Assembly (NCBI GenBank): GCA_035498715.1
Contig: DATJZV010000026.1
Span: forward strand, 62,001 to 126,000
Direction: 5' to 3'
From: DASPSR01 sp035498715
Lineage (GTDB): Bacteria; Nitrospirota; UBA9217
Length of the DNA stretch: 64,000 nt
Part shown: positions 1 to 7,705 of the stretch, in pieces
How positions within the stretch are numbered: position 1 is the stretch's first letter
Layout of the letters: every line of letters begins with the position of its first letter
Position numbers and translations under genes: made by a program
Notes under the pieces: generated by a model
Database searches by the model: none
What the model saw: only the letters and a program-made list of their open reading frames with translations
Told to the model about the DNA's origin: nothing

Positions 1-640
1 CTTCCACGAGGGCTGTCAGCACCTGCTGGGCCAGTTGGGATGGCGAGGCACCGCCAGGCTTGCCGATGTCGGTCAATTCGACCCGCTGCAAAGAGACGAT
101 CTTCGGCTTGTCCCCGAGGGCGGCGACGCGGACGTCGATCCGGCCGCTCTCGATAACGAGCTTTTTGATGATGAACTTCATATCTTCGCCCTGGGTCTTT
201 TGTTCTCCCTGGGCCTTCCTCGGCGCATTCGCTTTGTATCCTTCGATGTTCTTCTTGAGAACGCCAATGTTCGACGTGCCCGACGTGTTAATCTCATAAA
301 CGACCTGGGAATCTGATATGCGGATTTCATCGATCACAATCGGGTGTGTGGTGACCGTGGCGGGATCAATTCTGGCGCTGATCGTTCCCAAGCGAAAAAC
401 GTAGGGCGAGGAAAACCCGAACGGATTCGCCACGGTCAGGCCAGCAATAACACCCTTGCCGGAGGCGAGGTGAATCGAGACCGAGGACACACGAATAGCG
501 GTTTTCGTCGCCTCGGAGCCGTATCGCTCAATTGCCGCCTTGACGAGCCCATTGATATTCGTCCAGATGAAGATGAGTGCCGCGGCGATCACGATAGCCA
601 GCCCACCGGCAAAGATTAGTACTTTTCGGCCGCCTTTCAA
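1..640 (-). CDS. AsmA/DUF748-like inner-membrane-anchored protein, N-terminal part (runs off the window)
   Basis: Reading leftwards from a TTG at 640 gives 213 codons with no stop, so the gene is cut by the window edge. A near-perfect Shine-Dalgarno (GGAGG, complement of 649-653) lies 8 nt before the TTG and decides the start. Residues about 3-25 form one membrane helix after a KGGRK n-region. The rest looks like the beta-rich periplasmic part of AsmA/DUF748 proteins, with phrases such as VSIHLASGKGVIAGLTVANP and IVIDEIRISDSQVVYE. Members of this superfamily are linked to envelope lipid transport or outer-membrane homeostasis. Function here is inference from the family; no neighbour clarifies it. 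Confidence 0.72.
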   Translation of the reverse strand, partial: MKGGRKVLIFAGGLAIVIAAALIFIWTNINGLVKAAIERYGSEATKTAIRVSSVSIHLASGKGVIAGLTVANPFGFSSPYVFRLGTISARIDPATVTTHPIVIDEIRISDSQVVYEINTSGTSNIGVLKKNIEGYKANAPRKAQGEQKTQGEDMKFIIKKLVIESGRIDVRVAALGDKPKIVSLQRVELTDIGKPGGASPSQLAQQVLTALVE

Positions 641-1299
641 AATTATACCTCCTTAGTCTCGTGTCCCTTTCATGATAGGGAAGTTTCCGGTTATTTTCAA
701 GGATTATTTGGTGCATGGAAAGCTTGTAATAATCTGCAATCCAGGTATACTTTTTAAATAAACACAAAAAGGAATCTTATTGCCGTTGATGGCGGGTAGA
801 CACCGCAGATGGTGGTGTGGGCAAGGATTGCTAAGATAAAAATCACAGCAATAGAGTCTTAGAATCCGGTTTCTGCATTATGTTTGACGCTGCTTGCCAG
901 ACCGGCAAATAGTCAGTTCTGGTTTAAAACGCTCTGTGAGAAAGCACGAGGTGTAGAAGGGAGGATGAAAAAAGCACGTGGAAAAACGCCGGAAAAGGCC
1001 GAATCGTCATAGGAAAGGCAAAAGACAGATGGCGCGATTCGCGCGAAAGGCGGGAGACAGGAACGGTACGGGACAAGGCGGAAGATGTGGACAGAAAACT
1101 GTGGCAAAAGCGAAAACCTGCTTAAATAAAAGGAGAGATCCAAAGAACAATAGGCAATTGAAGGCGGAAGCTGAGGACGGACAGATTCAGAGCGCAAGGT
1201 GCTGAGCGGAAAACGGTTTGTGAAATTCTGGATTGACGATTGGGCTATGGCTATGAATTATAATTAAGGAAAGGGCCGAATAACACAAGGATAAAAACG
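641..1299. other. 660-bp intergenic region, divergent promoters, no convincing gene
   Basis: This space separates the AsmA-like gene (minus) from the GroES-like gene (plus). Positions 960-1205 are unusually purine-rich. They hold short open stretches rich in Lys/Arg/Gly in all three forward frames, for example a 15-codon ORF starting at 965 and then stretches with charged helix-like composition. None has a proper ribosome site, and stops break every frame, so I read it as non-coding or a decayed small gene. Confidence 0.4.
1233..1264 (+). promoter_or_regulatory. Possible sigma70-type promoter of the GroES-like gene
   Basis: A TTGACG hexamer (1233-1238) and a perfect TATAAT (1259-1264) precede the GroES-like start at 1300. 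The spacing is 20 bp, longer than the usual 16-18, so the -35 may not be the true partner. The -10 is the only strong one in this intergenic space. Confidence 0.4.
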
Positions 1300-1668
1300 A
1301 TGAAAACGAAAAAGAATCTCATCATTGTCGGGGATCGGGTTCTTATCGACCCCGACGAGCGGATGGACAAGACACCTTCGGGGCTTTACCTTCCTCCCAC
1401 GGTCAAGGAGAAGGAGAAGATCATGGGCGGGCACGTGGTAAAGACGGGCCCTGGCTATCCGATTCCTGACTCGACGCCGGACGAGTCGTGGACCACGGGA
1501 AGGAAAGAAGTAAAGTACCTCCCTCTGCAGGCCGCGGAAGGGGATTACGCGATCTTCCTCAAAGACGCTGCGATGGAGATCGAGTTTGAGGAAAAAAAGT
1601 ATCTCATCGTTCCTCATTCGGCCATCCTTGCAATCGTGCGTACGGAACTATCAGAAGAAAATGAGTAG
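1300..1668 (+). CDS. Solitary divergent GroES/Cpn10-family co-chaperonin-like protein
   Basis: The 122-residue product has a Cpn10 fold pattern: an N-terminal GDRVLIDPDE strand, a mobile-loop-like segment (TPSGLYLPPTVKEKEK, about residues 26-41), GGHVVKTGPG, and a C-terminal ILAIV strand. Classical GroES has about 97 residues; the extra length sits in the middle (about residues 52-75, YPIPDSTPDESWTTGRK). No groEL lies next to it, so it is probably not the main GroES but one of the stand-alone co-chaperone-like paralogs. It starts at ATG with a modest AAGGA ribosome site. A specialised partner is possible but cannot be shown from sequence. Confidence 0.8.
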   Translation: MKTKKNLIIVGDRVLIDPDERMDKTPSGLYLPPTVKEKEKIMGGHVVKTGPGYPIPDSTPDESWTTGRKEVKYLPLQAAEGDYAIFLKDAAMEIEFEEKKYLIVPHSAILAIVRTELSEENE

Positions 1669-1997
1669 GAAAGAGCCATGGGCGAAGTCGCCCCAGCTTA
1701 GCATGCCAAGCTCCAAGTCCTCAGGTTAATGCTGCACGATGCCGGATGCCGTGTTCGCACCCTGAGAAATGGATGGTATCAGCCTTTTTTCAATCAACAC
1801 TTCTCCTTCTGGTTTCAAGATTTCTCTTGGGCTTGAGCATAACCCAATCTTCAGCGCGGCAGGTTGACATCTGTACCGTCCGCGCTAAAATAAAAATAAC
1901 AAAGCTTCATTGAGAACTCTTGTCTGCTATAGGCCCGGACGGCCTTAATGCCTGTGAGAGTAAAGGTTTAAAAGATGATACTTCACCGGAGGAAATC
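1669..1997. other. Intergenic region without a recognised gene
   Basis: About 330 bp between the GroES-like gene and the M16 peptidase. It contains a small GC hairpin at 1680-1693 (GGGCG, 4-nt loop, CGCCC) just after the stop of the upstream gene, but no T-run follows, so it is not a clear terminator. I see no repeat or RNA gene. Confidence 0.4.
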
Positions 1998-4664
1998 ATG
2001 AGAGCCAGCAGGATGCGCGTCTTTTTCACCCTAATTTCACTGTTCCTTCTCGCTCCGTCCCCGGCGCGGACAGCCACCGATGCGGATGTTCTCCGCGCAA
2101 CGCTCACGAACGGACTGCGGGTGGTGATTGTGCGGAACACCCTCGCGCCCGTGGTAACTACGGAGGTGAACTACCTCGTAGGATCAAATGAGGCGCCAGA
2201 CGGGTTCCCCGGCATGGCGCATGCCCAGGAGCACATGATGTTTCGAGGCAGTCCAGGCCTGTCCGCGGCTCAGCTCGCGAACATCATCGCCCTAATGGGT
2301 GGCGATTTCAACGCGGAAACCCAGCAGGGCGTTACCCAGTATTTCTTCACTGTGCCCAGCGACGATCTGGATGTTGCGCTCAACGTGGAAGCGGTGCGTA
2401 TGCGGGGAGTGCTCGACACGCAGGAGCTCTGGCAGCAGGAGCGTGGAGCCATCGAACAGGAAGTTGCGCAGGACCTTTCGAGCCCAGAGTATATTTTCTC
2501 CTCACGCCTCCTTTCGGAGATGTTCGCGGGTACGCCCTATGCCCATGATGCCTTGGGCACGCGCCCATCGTTCCAGCAGACGACGGGCGCCATGCTCAAG
2601 CAGTTTTACGACTCCTGGTACGCCCCGAACAACGCCATCCTTGTCATCGCGGGAGATGTGGACCCGCAGAAGACGCTGATGATAGTGAATGAGCTGTTCG
2701 AACCGATTCCGAAGCGGCCTGTGCCTCAGCGTCCCCCAATACGCTTGCAGCCGCTCAAACCCGCCGCCATCATGCTCGAGACTGACCTATCCTATGGGCT
2801 TGCTATCGTGGCATTCCGCCTGCCTGGCTTCGAGAGCCCTGACTTCGCCGCGGGCCAGATCCTTGCTGATGTTCTGGACAGCCGACGGGGGGATCTCTAC
2901 GCTCTTGTTCCAGAGGGGAAAGCGATCTTCACCGGGTTTGACGGTGGTGCACTTCCGAAAGCTGCCTTCGGGTACGCCCTCGCGTCATTTCCTCCCGGAG
3001 GGGATGGCCCGGGCCTGGTAAATACAATAAAGAACATCATTGCCGGTTACGTCAAGAATGGTGTCCCCGTTGATCTCGTGGAAGCAGCAAAACGTCATGA
3101 GATCGCTGATGCGCAATTTCAGAAGAACTCCGTATCTGGGCTTGCGGCCGCCTGGTCCGAGGCACTCGCAGTCGAAGGCCGGGATTCTCCGGACGATGAT
3201 ATTGAAGCGATCAAAAAAGTGACGGTAGAGGATGTGAATCGCGTGGCCCGAGATTACCTGAAGAACGATACGGCGATCACGGCTGTGCTTGTGCCGCGGC
3301 CGTCGGGCAAACCCGTTTCCTCGAAAGGTTTCGGCGGCAAGGAGTCCTTTGCCCCGAAAGAGACTAAGCCTGTTGAACTTCCTCCATGGGCAAAGAAAAC
3401 AGAATCATTGCCGCCGGTGCCTGCGTCTCAGGTAAACCCCGTGGTCTTCACTCTCGCAAACGGGATCCGTTTGATCGTCCAAACGGAAAGTGTAAGCCCT
3501 ACCATCAGCGTCGTAGGCCGGGTGAAGAACAATGATGATCTGGAAGAGCCACCAGGAAAAGAAGGGGTCTCCGATGTGCTTGGGAGCCTCCTTTCCTACG
3601 GAACCACATCACTCGACAGGCTTGCATTCCAGAAGGCTCAGGACGACATCGGCGCAGACATTACAGCGGGCACATCTTTCTCCCTGAGGGTCCTGTCGGA
3701 CTCCTTTGATCGAGGCATGGAACTTCTTGCAGACAATCTGCTGCATCCGGCGCTGCCAGAAGCGGCATTCGCCATCGTACAGAAGGAAACGATCAGCTCT
3801 CTCCGGGGCCAACTTCAAAGTCCTGACTATCTTTCGAGGCATACACTGCGCGAAGCGCTCTATCCCAAGAACGACCCTGTGCTTCGCGACCCATCGCCCG
3901 AGACGGTATCGTCACTCTCGCTTCAAGACGTCAAGTCCTATTATGCAAAAGCGTTCCGTCCTGATATGGCGACCATCGTGATCATCGGACACGTGACGCC
4001 GGAGCAGGCACGGGGTGTGGTTGAGAAATACTTCGGTGCCTGGCATGCAGCCGGAACGAAGCCTGCAACGGACCTTCCGCCGGTGCCACCCAACAAACCG
4101 TCAGTGTCCACGGTACCCGATACAAGCAAAATTCAGGACCAGGTTACGCTTGCAGAGACGATTGGCCTGACGCGCTCCCATCCGGACTATTACAAACTCC
4201 AACTCGGCAACCACGTCCTGTCCGGTGCGTTTTACGCTTCGCGATTGTACCGCGACCTGCGTGAGAATGAGGGCCTGGTCTACACGGTAGAGTCTTTCAT
4301 TGAGGCGGGGAAGACCCGTTCACTCTTCGGCGTCTTTTTTGCCTGCGATCCGCCGAATGTATCAAAGGCGCGGGCCATGGTAGAGCGTAACCTTCGCGAG
4401 ATGCAGACGATGCCGGTGACGCAGGAAGAACTGCAATATGCCAAGATCCTCATGCTCCATCGGATCCCTCTCTCTGAAGCGAGCATGGACGGCATTGCTG
4501 GGGGGCTGCTCTCTCGCTCGCTTGAAGACCTCCCGCTTGACGAACCTGTCCTCGCGGCAGGACACTACCTGGAGATCACGGCTGATCAGGTAAGGGATGC
4601 CTTTGCCAAGTGGTTACGGCCTGCCGATTTCGTCCAGATCACGGTGGGACCAAACCCGGAGTAG
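1998..4664 (+). CDS. Secreted two-domain M16 zinc metallopeptidase (pitrilysin/insulinase family)
   Basis: 888 residues. The start at 1998 is chosen for its Shine-Dalgarno (CGGAGGAA, 1987-1994) and because it yields a proper signal peptide (about residues 1-26, ending near ARTATDA). The first M16 half carries the inverted zinc motif HAQEH (H75-H79), with the third-ligand glutamate region near residues 148-155 (ERGAIEQE). The second half, from about residue 440, begins VFTLANGIRLIVQTES and lacks HxxEH, as is normal for the inactive partner of fused M16 peptidases. It is predicted to act in the periplasm or outer envelope on peptides. No partner gene is adjacent. Confidence 0.9.
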   Translation: MRASRMRVFFTLISLFLLAPSPARTATDADVLRATLTNGLRVVIVRNTLAPVVTTEVNYLVGSNEAPDGFPGMAHAQEHMMFRGSPGLSAAQLANIIALMGGDFNAETQQGVTQYFFTVPSDDLDVALNVEAVRMRGVLDTQELWQQERGAIEQEVAQDLSSPEYIFSSRLLSEMFAGTPYAHDALGTRPSFQQTTGAMLKQFYDSWYAPNNAILVIAGDVDPQKTLMIVNELFEPIPKRPVPQRPPIRLQPLKPAAIMLETDLSYGLAIVAFRLPGFESPDFAAGQILADVLDSRRGDLYALVPEGKAIFTGFDGGALPKAAFGYALASFPPGGDGPGLVNTIKNIIAGYVKNGVPVDLVEAAKRHEIADAQFQKNSVSGLAAAWSEALAVEGRDSPDDDIEAIKKVTVEDVNRVARDYLKNDTAITAVLVPRPSGKPVSSKGFGGKESFAPKETKPVELPPWAKKTESLPPVPASQVNPVVFTLANGIRLIVQTESVSPTISVVGRVKNNDDLEEPPGKEGVSDVLGSLLSYGTTSLDRLAFQKAQDDIGADITAGTSFSLRVLSDSFDRGMELLADNLLHPALPEAAFAIVQKETISSLRGQLQSPDYLSRHTLREALYPKNDPVLRDPSPETVSSLSLQDVKSYYAKAFRPDMATIVIIGHVTPEQARGVVEKYFGAWHAAGTKPATDLPPVPPNKPSVSTVPDTSKIQDQVTLAETIGLTRSHPDYYKLQLGNHVLSGAFYASRLYRDLRENEGLVYTVESFIEAGKTRSLFGVFFACDPPNVSKARAMVERNLREMQTMPVTQEELQYAKILMLHRIPLSEASMDGIAGGLLSRSLEDLPLDEPVLAAGHYLEITADQVRDAFAKWLRPADFVQITVGPNPE

Positions 4665-4774
4665 GCGAAACGATCTCTGCCAATCGGATGAGGGCGTTTC
4701 CAGGCTTCCTGGCATTCGATGCAAATGAAGGTCATGGAAAGTCTGACATGGAGGTGAGAATTATCGGCGATTGT

Positions 4775-4806
4775 CAAAAAATACCCCCCCCGTCACGGGG
4801 GGGTAT
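4775..4806 (-). terminator. Rho-independent terminator of the Cu/Zn SOD gene
   Basis: A perfect 10-bp stem, ATACCCCCCC (4781-4790) pairing with GGGGGGGTAT (4797-4806), has a 6-nt loop. On the minus strand it is followed at once by a run of T (complement of 4775-4780). It lies 28 bp beyond the stop of the superoxide dismutase gene and faces the end of the M16 gene, so it may also shield that convergent transcript. Confidence 0.9.
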
Positions 4807-4834
4807 CATCAAAAATATGCCAGAAAATCATTTT

Positions 4835-5368
4835 TTATTTGATAATCCCGCATGCTATTCTTGCACCGCCTCCACCCAGTGGTGCTGGCATATCGGAATA
4901 GTTGTCACCACCGGCATGGATCATAAGCGAACGGCCCATCAGATCGGCAGTCTTGAGCCGCGGGGCGAGAACGGGAGTGTTGGCCATGCCATCAGCCCCG
5001 ACGTAGAGTGCCGGCAGATCGCCCAGGTGTCCCTGTCCATAGGGCCCTTCGTGCTTGCCTGATCCTGCAGGATCATAGTGTCCGCCTGCTGCAAGACCCG
5101 CTACTTGCTTGCCGTCCTTCATGGCCGGGCCGCAGTCAGCATTCTGATGGACATGAAAACCATGAATCCCCGGCATCAGTCCGGTAAGCATCGGGACGAG
5201 CAGGATACCGTGCGGAGTATCAGAGATCACAACTGTGCCAATACTCTTGCCCGCACCCTGATCGGTTATAAGGTTCATCTGAACCACGATATCTCCTGCG
5301 AACGCAGCTCCCGAAATCAACAAAATCAATCCAAGTACAGACATCAGAACTAATAGCTTCTTCTCCAT
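4835..5368 (-). CDS. sodC: Periplasmic Cu/Zn superoxide dismutase
   Basis: 177 residues that dismutate superoxide outside the cytoplasm. A signal peptide covers about residues 1-24 (cleavage near AAFAG). Metal ligands can be placed: H72 and H74 in GIHGFHVHQNADC, bridging H97 in GGHYDP, H106, H114 and D117 (HLGD), and H151 in LMIHAGGDNY. The disulphide pair is C79 and C173 (ARIACG). Start at ATG 5368 behind an AAAGGAGGG ribosome site. The gene is monocistronic, with its own extended -10 promoter and a strong terminator. All catalytic positions are present, so it should be active. Confidence 0.96.
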   Translation of the reverse strand: MEKKLLVLMSVLGLILLISGAAFAGDIVVQMNLITDQGAGKSIGTVVISDTPHGILLVPMLTGLMPGIHGFHVHQNADCGPAMKDGKQVAGLAAGGHYDPAGSGKHEGPYGQGHLGDLPALYVGADGMANTPVLAPRLKTADLMGRSLMIHAGGDNYSDMPAPLGGGGARIACGIIK

Positions 5369-5409
5369 AGGTGTTTCCCTCCTTTTGAGTTGTGATTAAG
5401 ATATGTTAT

Positions 5410-5418
5410 ATTATATCA
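5410..5418 (-). promoter_or_regulatory. Extended -10 promoter of sodC
   Basis: On the minus strand the sequence TGATATAAT (5418 to 5410) is a perfect extended -10 (TGn plus TATAAT), giving a leader of about 35 nt before the sodC ATG at 5368. The -35 position is poor, as is typical of extended -10 promoters. Confidence 0.6.
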
Positions 5419-5519
5419 CGTGTCTCATGTACCATGCGATGCTCACTGGTGAGAGAGAGGGCGGGAGAGAACGGGCTGATGCTTGTAGATTAAAACTCAG
5501 AAGATGGCCGGTATAGGCA

Positions 5520-5547
5520 TTGACTTCCTGGCCTAAGGTGCTAAAAT
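5520..5547 (+). promoter_or_regulatory. Promoter of the aconitase leader and gene
   Basis: TTGACT (5520-5525), a 16-bp spacer, then TAAAAT (5542-5547) preceded by TG at the extended -10 position (TGCTAAAAT). The start of transcription would fall near 5554, leaving a leader of about 140 nt before the aconitase ATG at 5694. Confidence 0.6.
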
Positions 5548-5553
5548 TAATAT

Positions 5554-5693
5554 AGAATTAGTCCTTAAAAGGGACTGGAAATGTCCTGATTTTATGCAAT
5601 CTTGATTACGGCGAAAGGCCCTTCGGTGCAGCCATCTGAGGGGGTGGTGAAGCTGAAAGGGCTTTCCGGCCGTAAGACTATTGGCATACGGCC
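5554..5693 (+). promoter_or_regulatory. Structured 5' leader of the aconitase gene, candidate cis-regulatory RNA
   Basis: Three helices can be read. A first hairpin is AGTCCTT (5560-5566) with AGGGACT (5570-5576). A long central helix pairs TTACGGC (5606-5612) with GCCGTAA (5669-5675) and continues inward as GAAAG/CTTTC (5613-5617 with 5662-5666) and CCCTT/AAGGG (5619-5623 with 5657-5661), with one bulge at 5618. Third, TACGGCC (5687-5693), directly touching the ATG, can pair with GGCCGTA (5668-5674), the same strand used by the central helix, so the two are mutually exclusive. There is no Shine-Dalgarno before the ATG. I do not recognise a known riboswitch class. Confidence 0.55.
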
Positions 5694-7649
5694 ATGAAGA
5701 TGAACCTAACGCACAAGATACTGGAAGCCCATTTGATTGAGGGGGAGCTGGTTCCCGGCAAGGAGATTGCCATCAGGATCGATCACACCCTTCTGCAGGA
5801 CGCAACGGGAACGCTCGCGATGCTGGAGTTCGAAGCCCTTGGCATAGATCAGGTAAAAGTCGAGCTTGCTGCTCAGTACGTGGATCACAACCTCCTCCAG
5901 ACGGACAATAAGAATGCTGACGACCACAAGTTCCTTCAGACCGCCGCTGCACGGTATGGTATATATTTCAGCAAGCCGGGCAACGGCGTCTCGCACCAAG
6001 TCCATATGGAGCGTTTCGCTGTTCCGGGCAAAACGCTTCTGGGCGCTGACAGCCACACGCCGGGGGCTGCCGGAATATCCATGTTCGGCATCGGCGCTGG
6101 TGGTTTAGACGTGGCCCTGGCCATGGCTGGTTATCCTTATCATCTGACCTGCCCGAAGGTGCTCGGGGTAAAACTCACGGGCATGCTCCCCGACTGGGTG
6201 AGCGCCAAGGACGTGATTCTCGAGATGCTCCGCAGATATGACGTAAAGGGCTGCGTAGGCAAGATCATCGAATACTACGGTCCGGGGGTGAAGACCTTGT
6301 CCGCAACGGACCGCGAGACCATCGGCAACATGGGCACCGAGACCGGTGCCACGACCTCGATCTTTCCCTCCGACGAACGGACTAAAGAGTATCTCATCGC
6401 CCAGGGAAGGGGCGATATGTGGGTACGGCTTTCCTCCGACGAGGACGCAGCGTATGACGAGTACGCGGAGATCGACCTTTCGAAGCTGGAGCCTTTAATT
6501 GCCAAGCCATCGTCTCCGGGCAACGTCGTGCCGGTGCGTGAAATCGCTGGTCTCGAGGTGGGCCAGGCGATCGTGGGCAGCAGCGTAAATTCTTCATTCC
6601 GTGACCTTATGGTCGCTGCCAAGATGCTGGAAGGCCGGCGCGTTCATCCCAATACTTCGTTCCATGTGAATCCCGGAAGCCGCCAGGTGCTCGAGAACGT
6701 GTATCAGGCAGGCGGACTATTGGCTTTTCTGACCTCGGGCGCGCGTGTGCATGAACCCGGGTGTCAGGGGTGCATCGGCATGGGACAAGCACCGGCTACC
6801 GGCGAGGTAAGCCTCCGCACGTTCCCGAGAAATTTTCCAGGCAGGTCGGGGACCAAGGATGACAAAGTATATCTCTGCTCACCCGAGACAGCCACAGCAG
6901 CGGCATTAAGAGGCGTGATCACAGACCCACAAGACCTCTCAAGAGAAATGAAGTACCCGCGTATTGAAGACCCTAAGCAGTATCTGATCGATGAGAAATC
7001 CATCATTTTCCCGTCAGAAAATTTGAGGAATACCGAGGTAACTCGCGGGCCGAACATAAAGGCCCTGCCCGAACTTCAGCCCCTTCCTGATACGCTCGAG
7101 GCAGACGTTGTGCTCAAGGTGGGGGACAACATTTCTACAGACACCATCATGCCGGCCGGGAACCGTGTACTTCCTTTCCGGTCCAACATCGAAGCGATCA
7201 GCGAATTCGTGTATTCCCAGATCGATCCTGATTTTGCGAAAGAATGCAAGGCACGGGGGGCTGTGATCGTCATCGGCGGCGAGAACTATGGCCAGGGGTC
7301 GAGCCGCGAACATGCGGCGCTTGCACCGAGGTTTCTCGGAGTTCGAGCAAAGATTGTGAAAAGCTATGCCCGCATCCATAAGACCAATCTTTGCAACTTC
7401 GGCATAGTCCCGCTCACCTTCAAGGACCCGAAGGACTATGATCGCATCAACAAAGGCACAAAAGTGGTGTTTCCGGATATCAGAGGGCGGATCGAACGGG
7501 GTGACCGGGAGATCCCAGCTGTGGTAGAGGGGCAGACCATCATGACGGTACTGGATGTATCCGAGCGTCAGCGCAAACACCTGCTGGCAGGAGGGGCCTT
7601 GAATTTTGTGAAAAATGATTTGCTAATAGAGGTCTATCCAAAAAGCTGA
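5694..7649 (+). CDS. acn: Aconitate hydratase (Aquifex-type, single-chain)
   Basis: 651 residues converting citrate to isocitrate in the TCA cycle. It resembles the short Aquifex-type aconitases: substrate loop LLGADSHTPGAAG (115-127), a central domain, and a swivel domain starting near residue 470 with GGENYGQGSSREHAALAP. Cluster ligands C357 and C360 are present in PGCQGCIGMGQ. The position of the third canonical ligand (GSCTNS in ordinary aconitases) reads GSSVNS, with Ser297 in place of Cys. Citrate synthase follows 56 bp downstream, making a citrate-to-isocitrate pair. No ribosome-binding site is visible; an in-frame TAA at 5673 rules out an upstream start. Confidence 0.93.
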   Translation: MKMNLTHKILEAHLIEGELVPGKEIAIRIDHTLLQDATGTLAMLEFEALGIDQVKVELAAQYVDHNLLQTDNKNADDHKFLQTAAARYGIYFSKPGNGVSHQVHMERFAVPGKTLLGADSHTPGAAGISMFGIGAGGLDVALAMAGYPYHLTCPKVLGVKLTGMLPDWVSAKDVILEMLRRYDVKGCVGKIIEYYGPGVKTLSATDRETIGNMGTETGATTSIFPSDERTKEYLIAQGRGDMWVRLSSDEDAAYDEYAEIDLSKLEPLIAKPSSPGNVVPVREIAGLEVGQAIVGSSVNSSFRDLMVAAKMLEGRRVHPNTSFHVNPGSRQVLENVYQAGGLLAFLTSGARVHEPGCQGCIGMGQAPATGEVSLRTFPRNFPGRSGTKDDKVYLCSPETATAAALRGVITDPQDLSREMKYPRIEDPKQYLIDEKSIIFPSENLRNTEVTRGPNIKALPELQPLPDTLEADVVLKVGDNISTDTIMPAGNRVLPFRSNIEAISEFVYSQIDPDFAKECKARGAVIVIGGENYGQGSSREHAALAPRFLGVRAKIVKSYARIHKTNLCNFGIVPLTFKDPKDYDRINKGTKVVFPDIRGRIERGDREIPAVVEGQTIMTVLDVSERQRKHLLAGGALNFVKNDLLIEVYPKS

Positions 7650-7705
7650 AATCGCAAGCGGATTGACGAAGTTTCGTAGTTTATGGCTTAAAGAGAAGGT
7701 CGAAT

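Noticed and set aside
978..1205. 75-codon Lys/Arg-rich forward frame
   Set aside because: GTG start with no Shine-Dalgarno, composition explained by the purine-rich DNA, and no family resemblance.
1680..1693. GC hairpin after the GroES-like gene
   Set aside because: Short stem and no T-run, so not called as a terminator.
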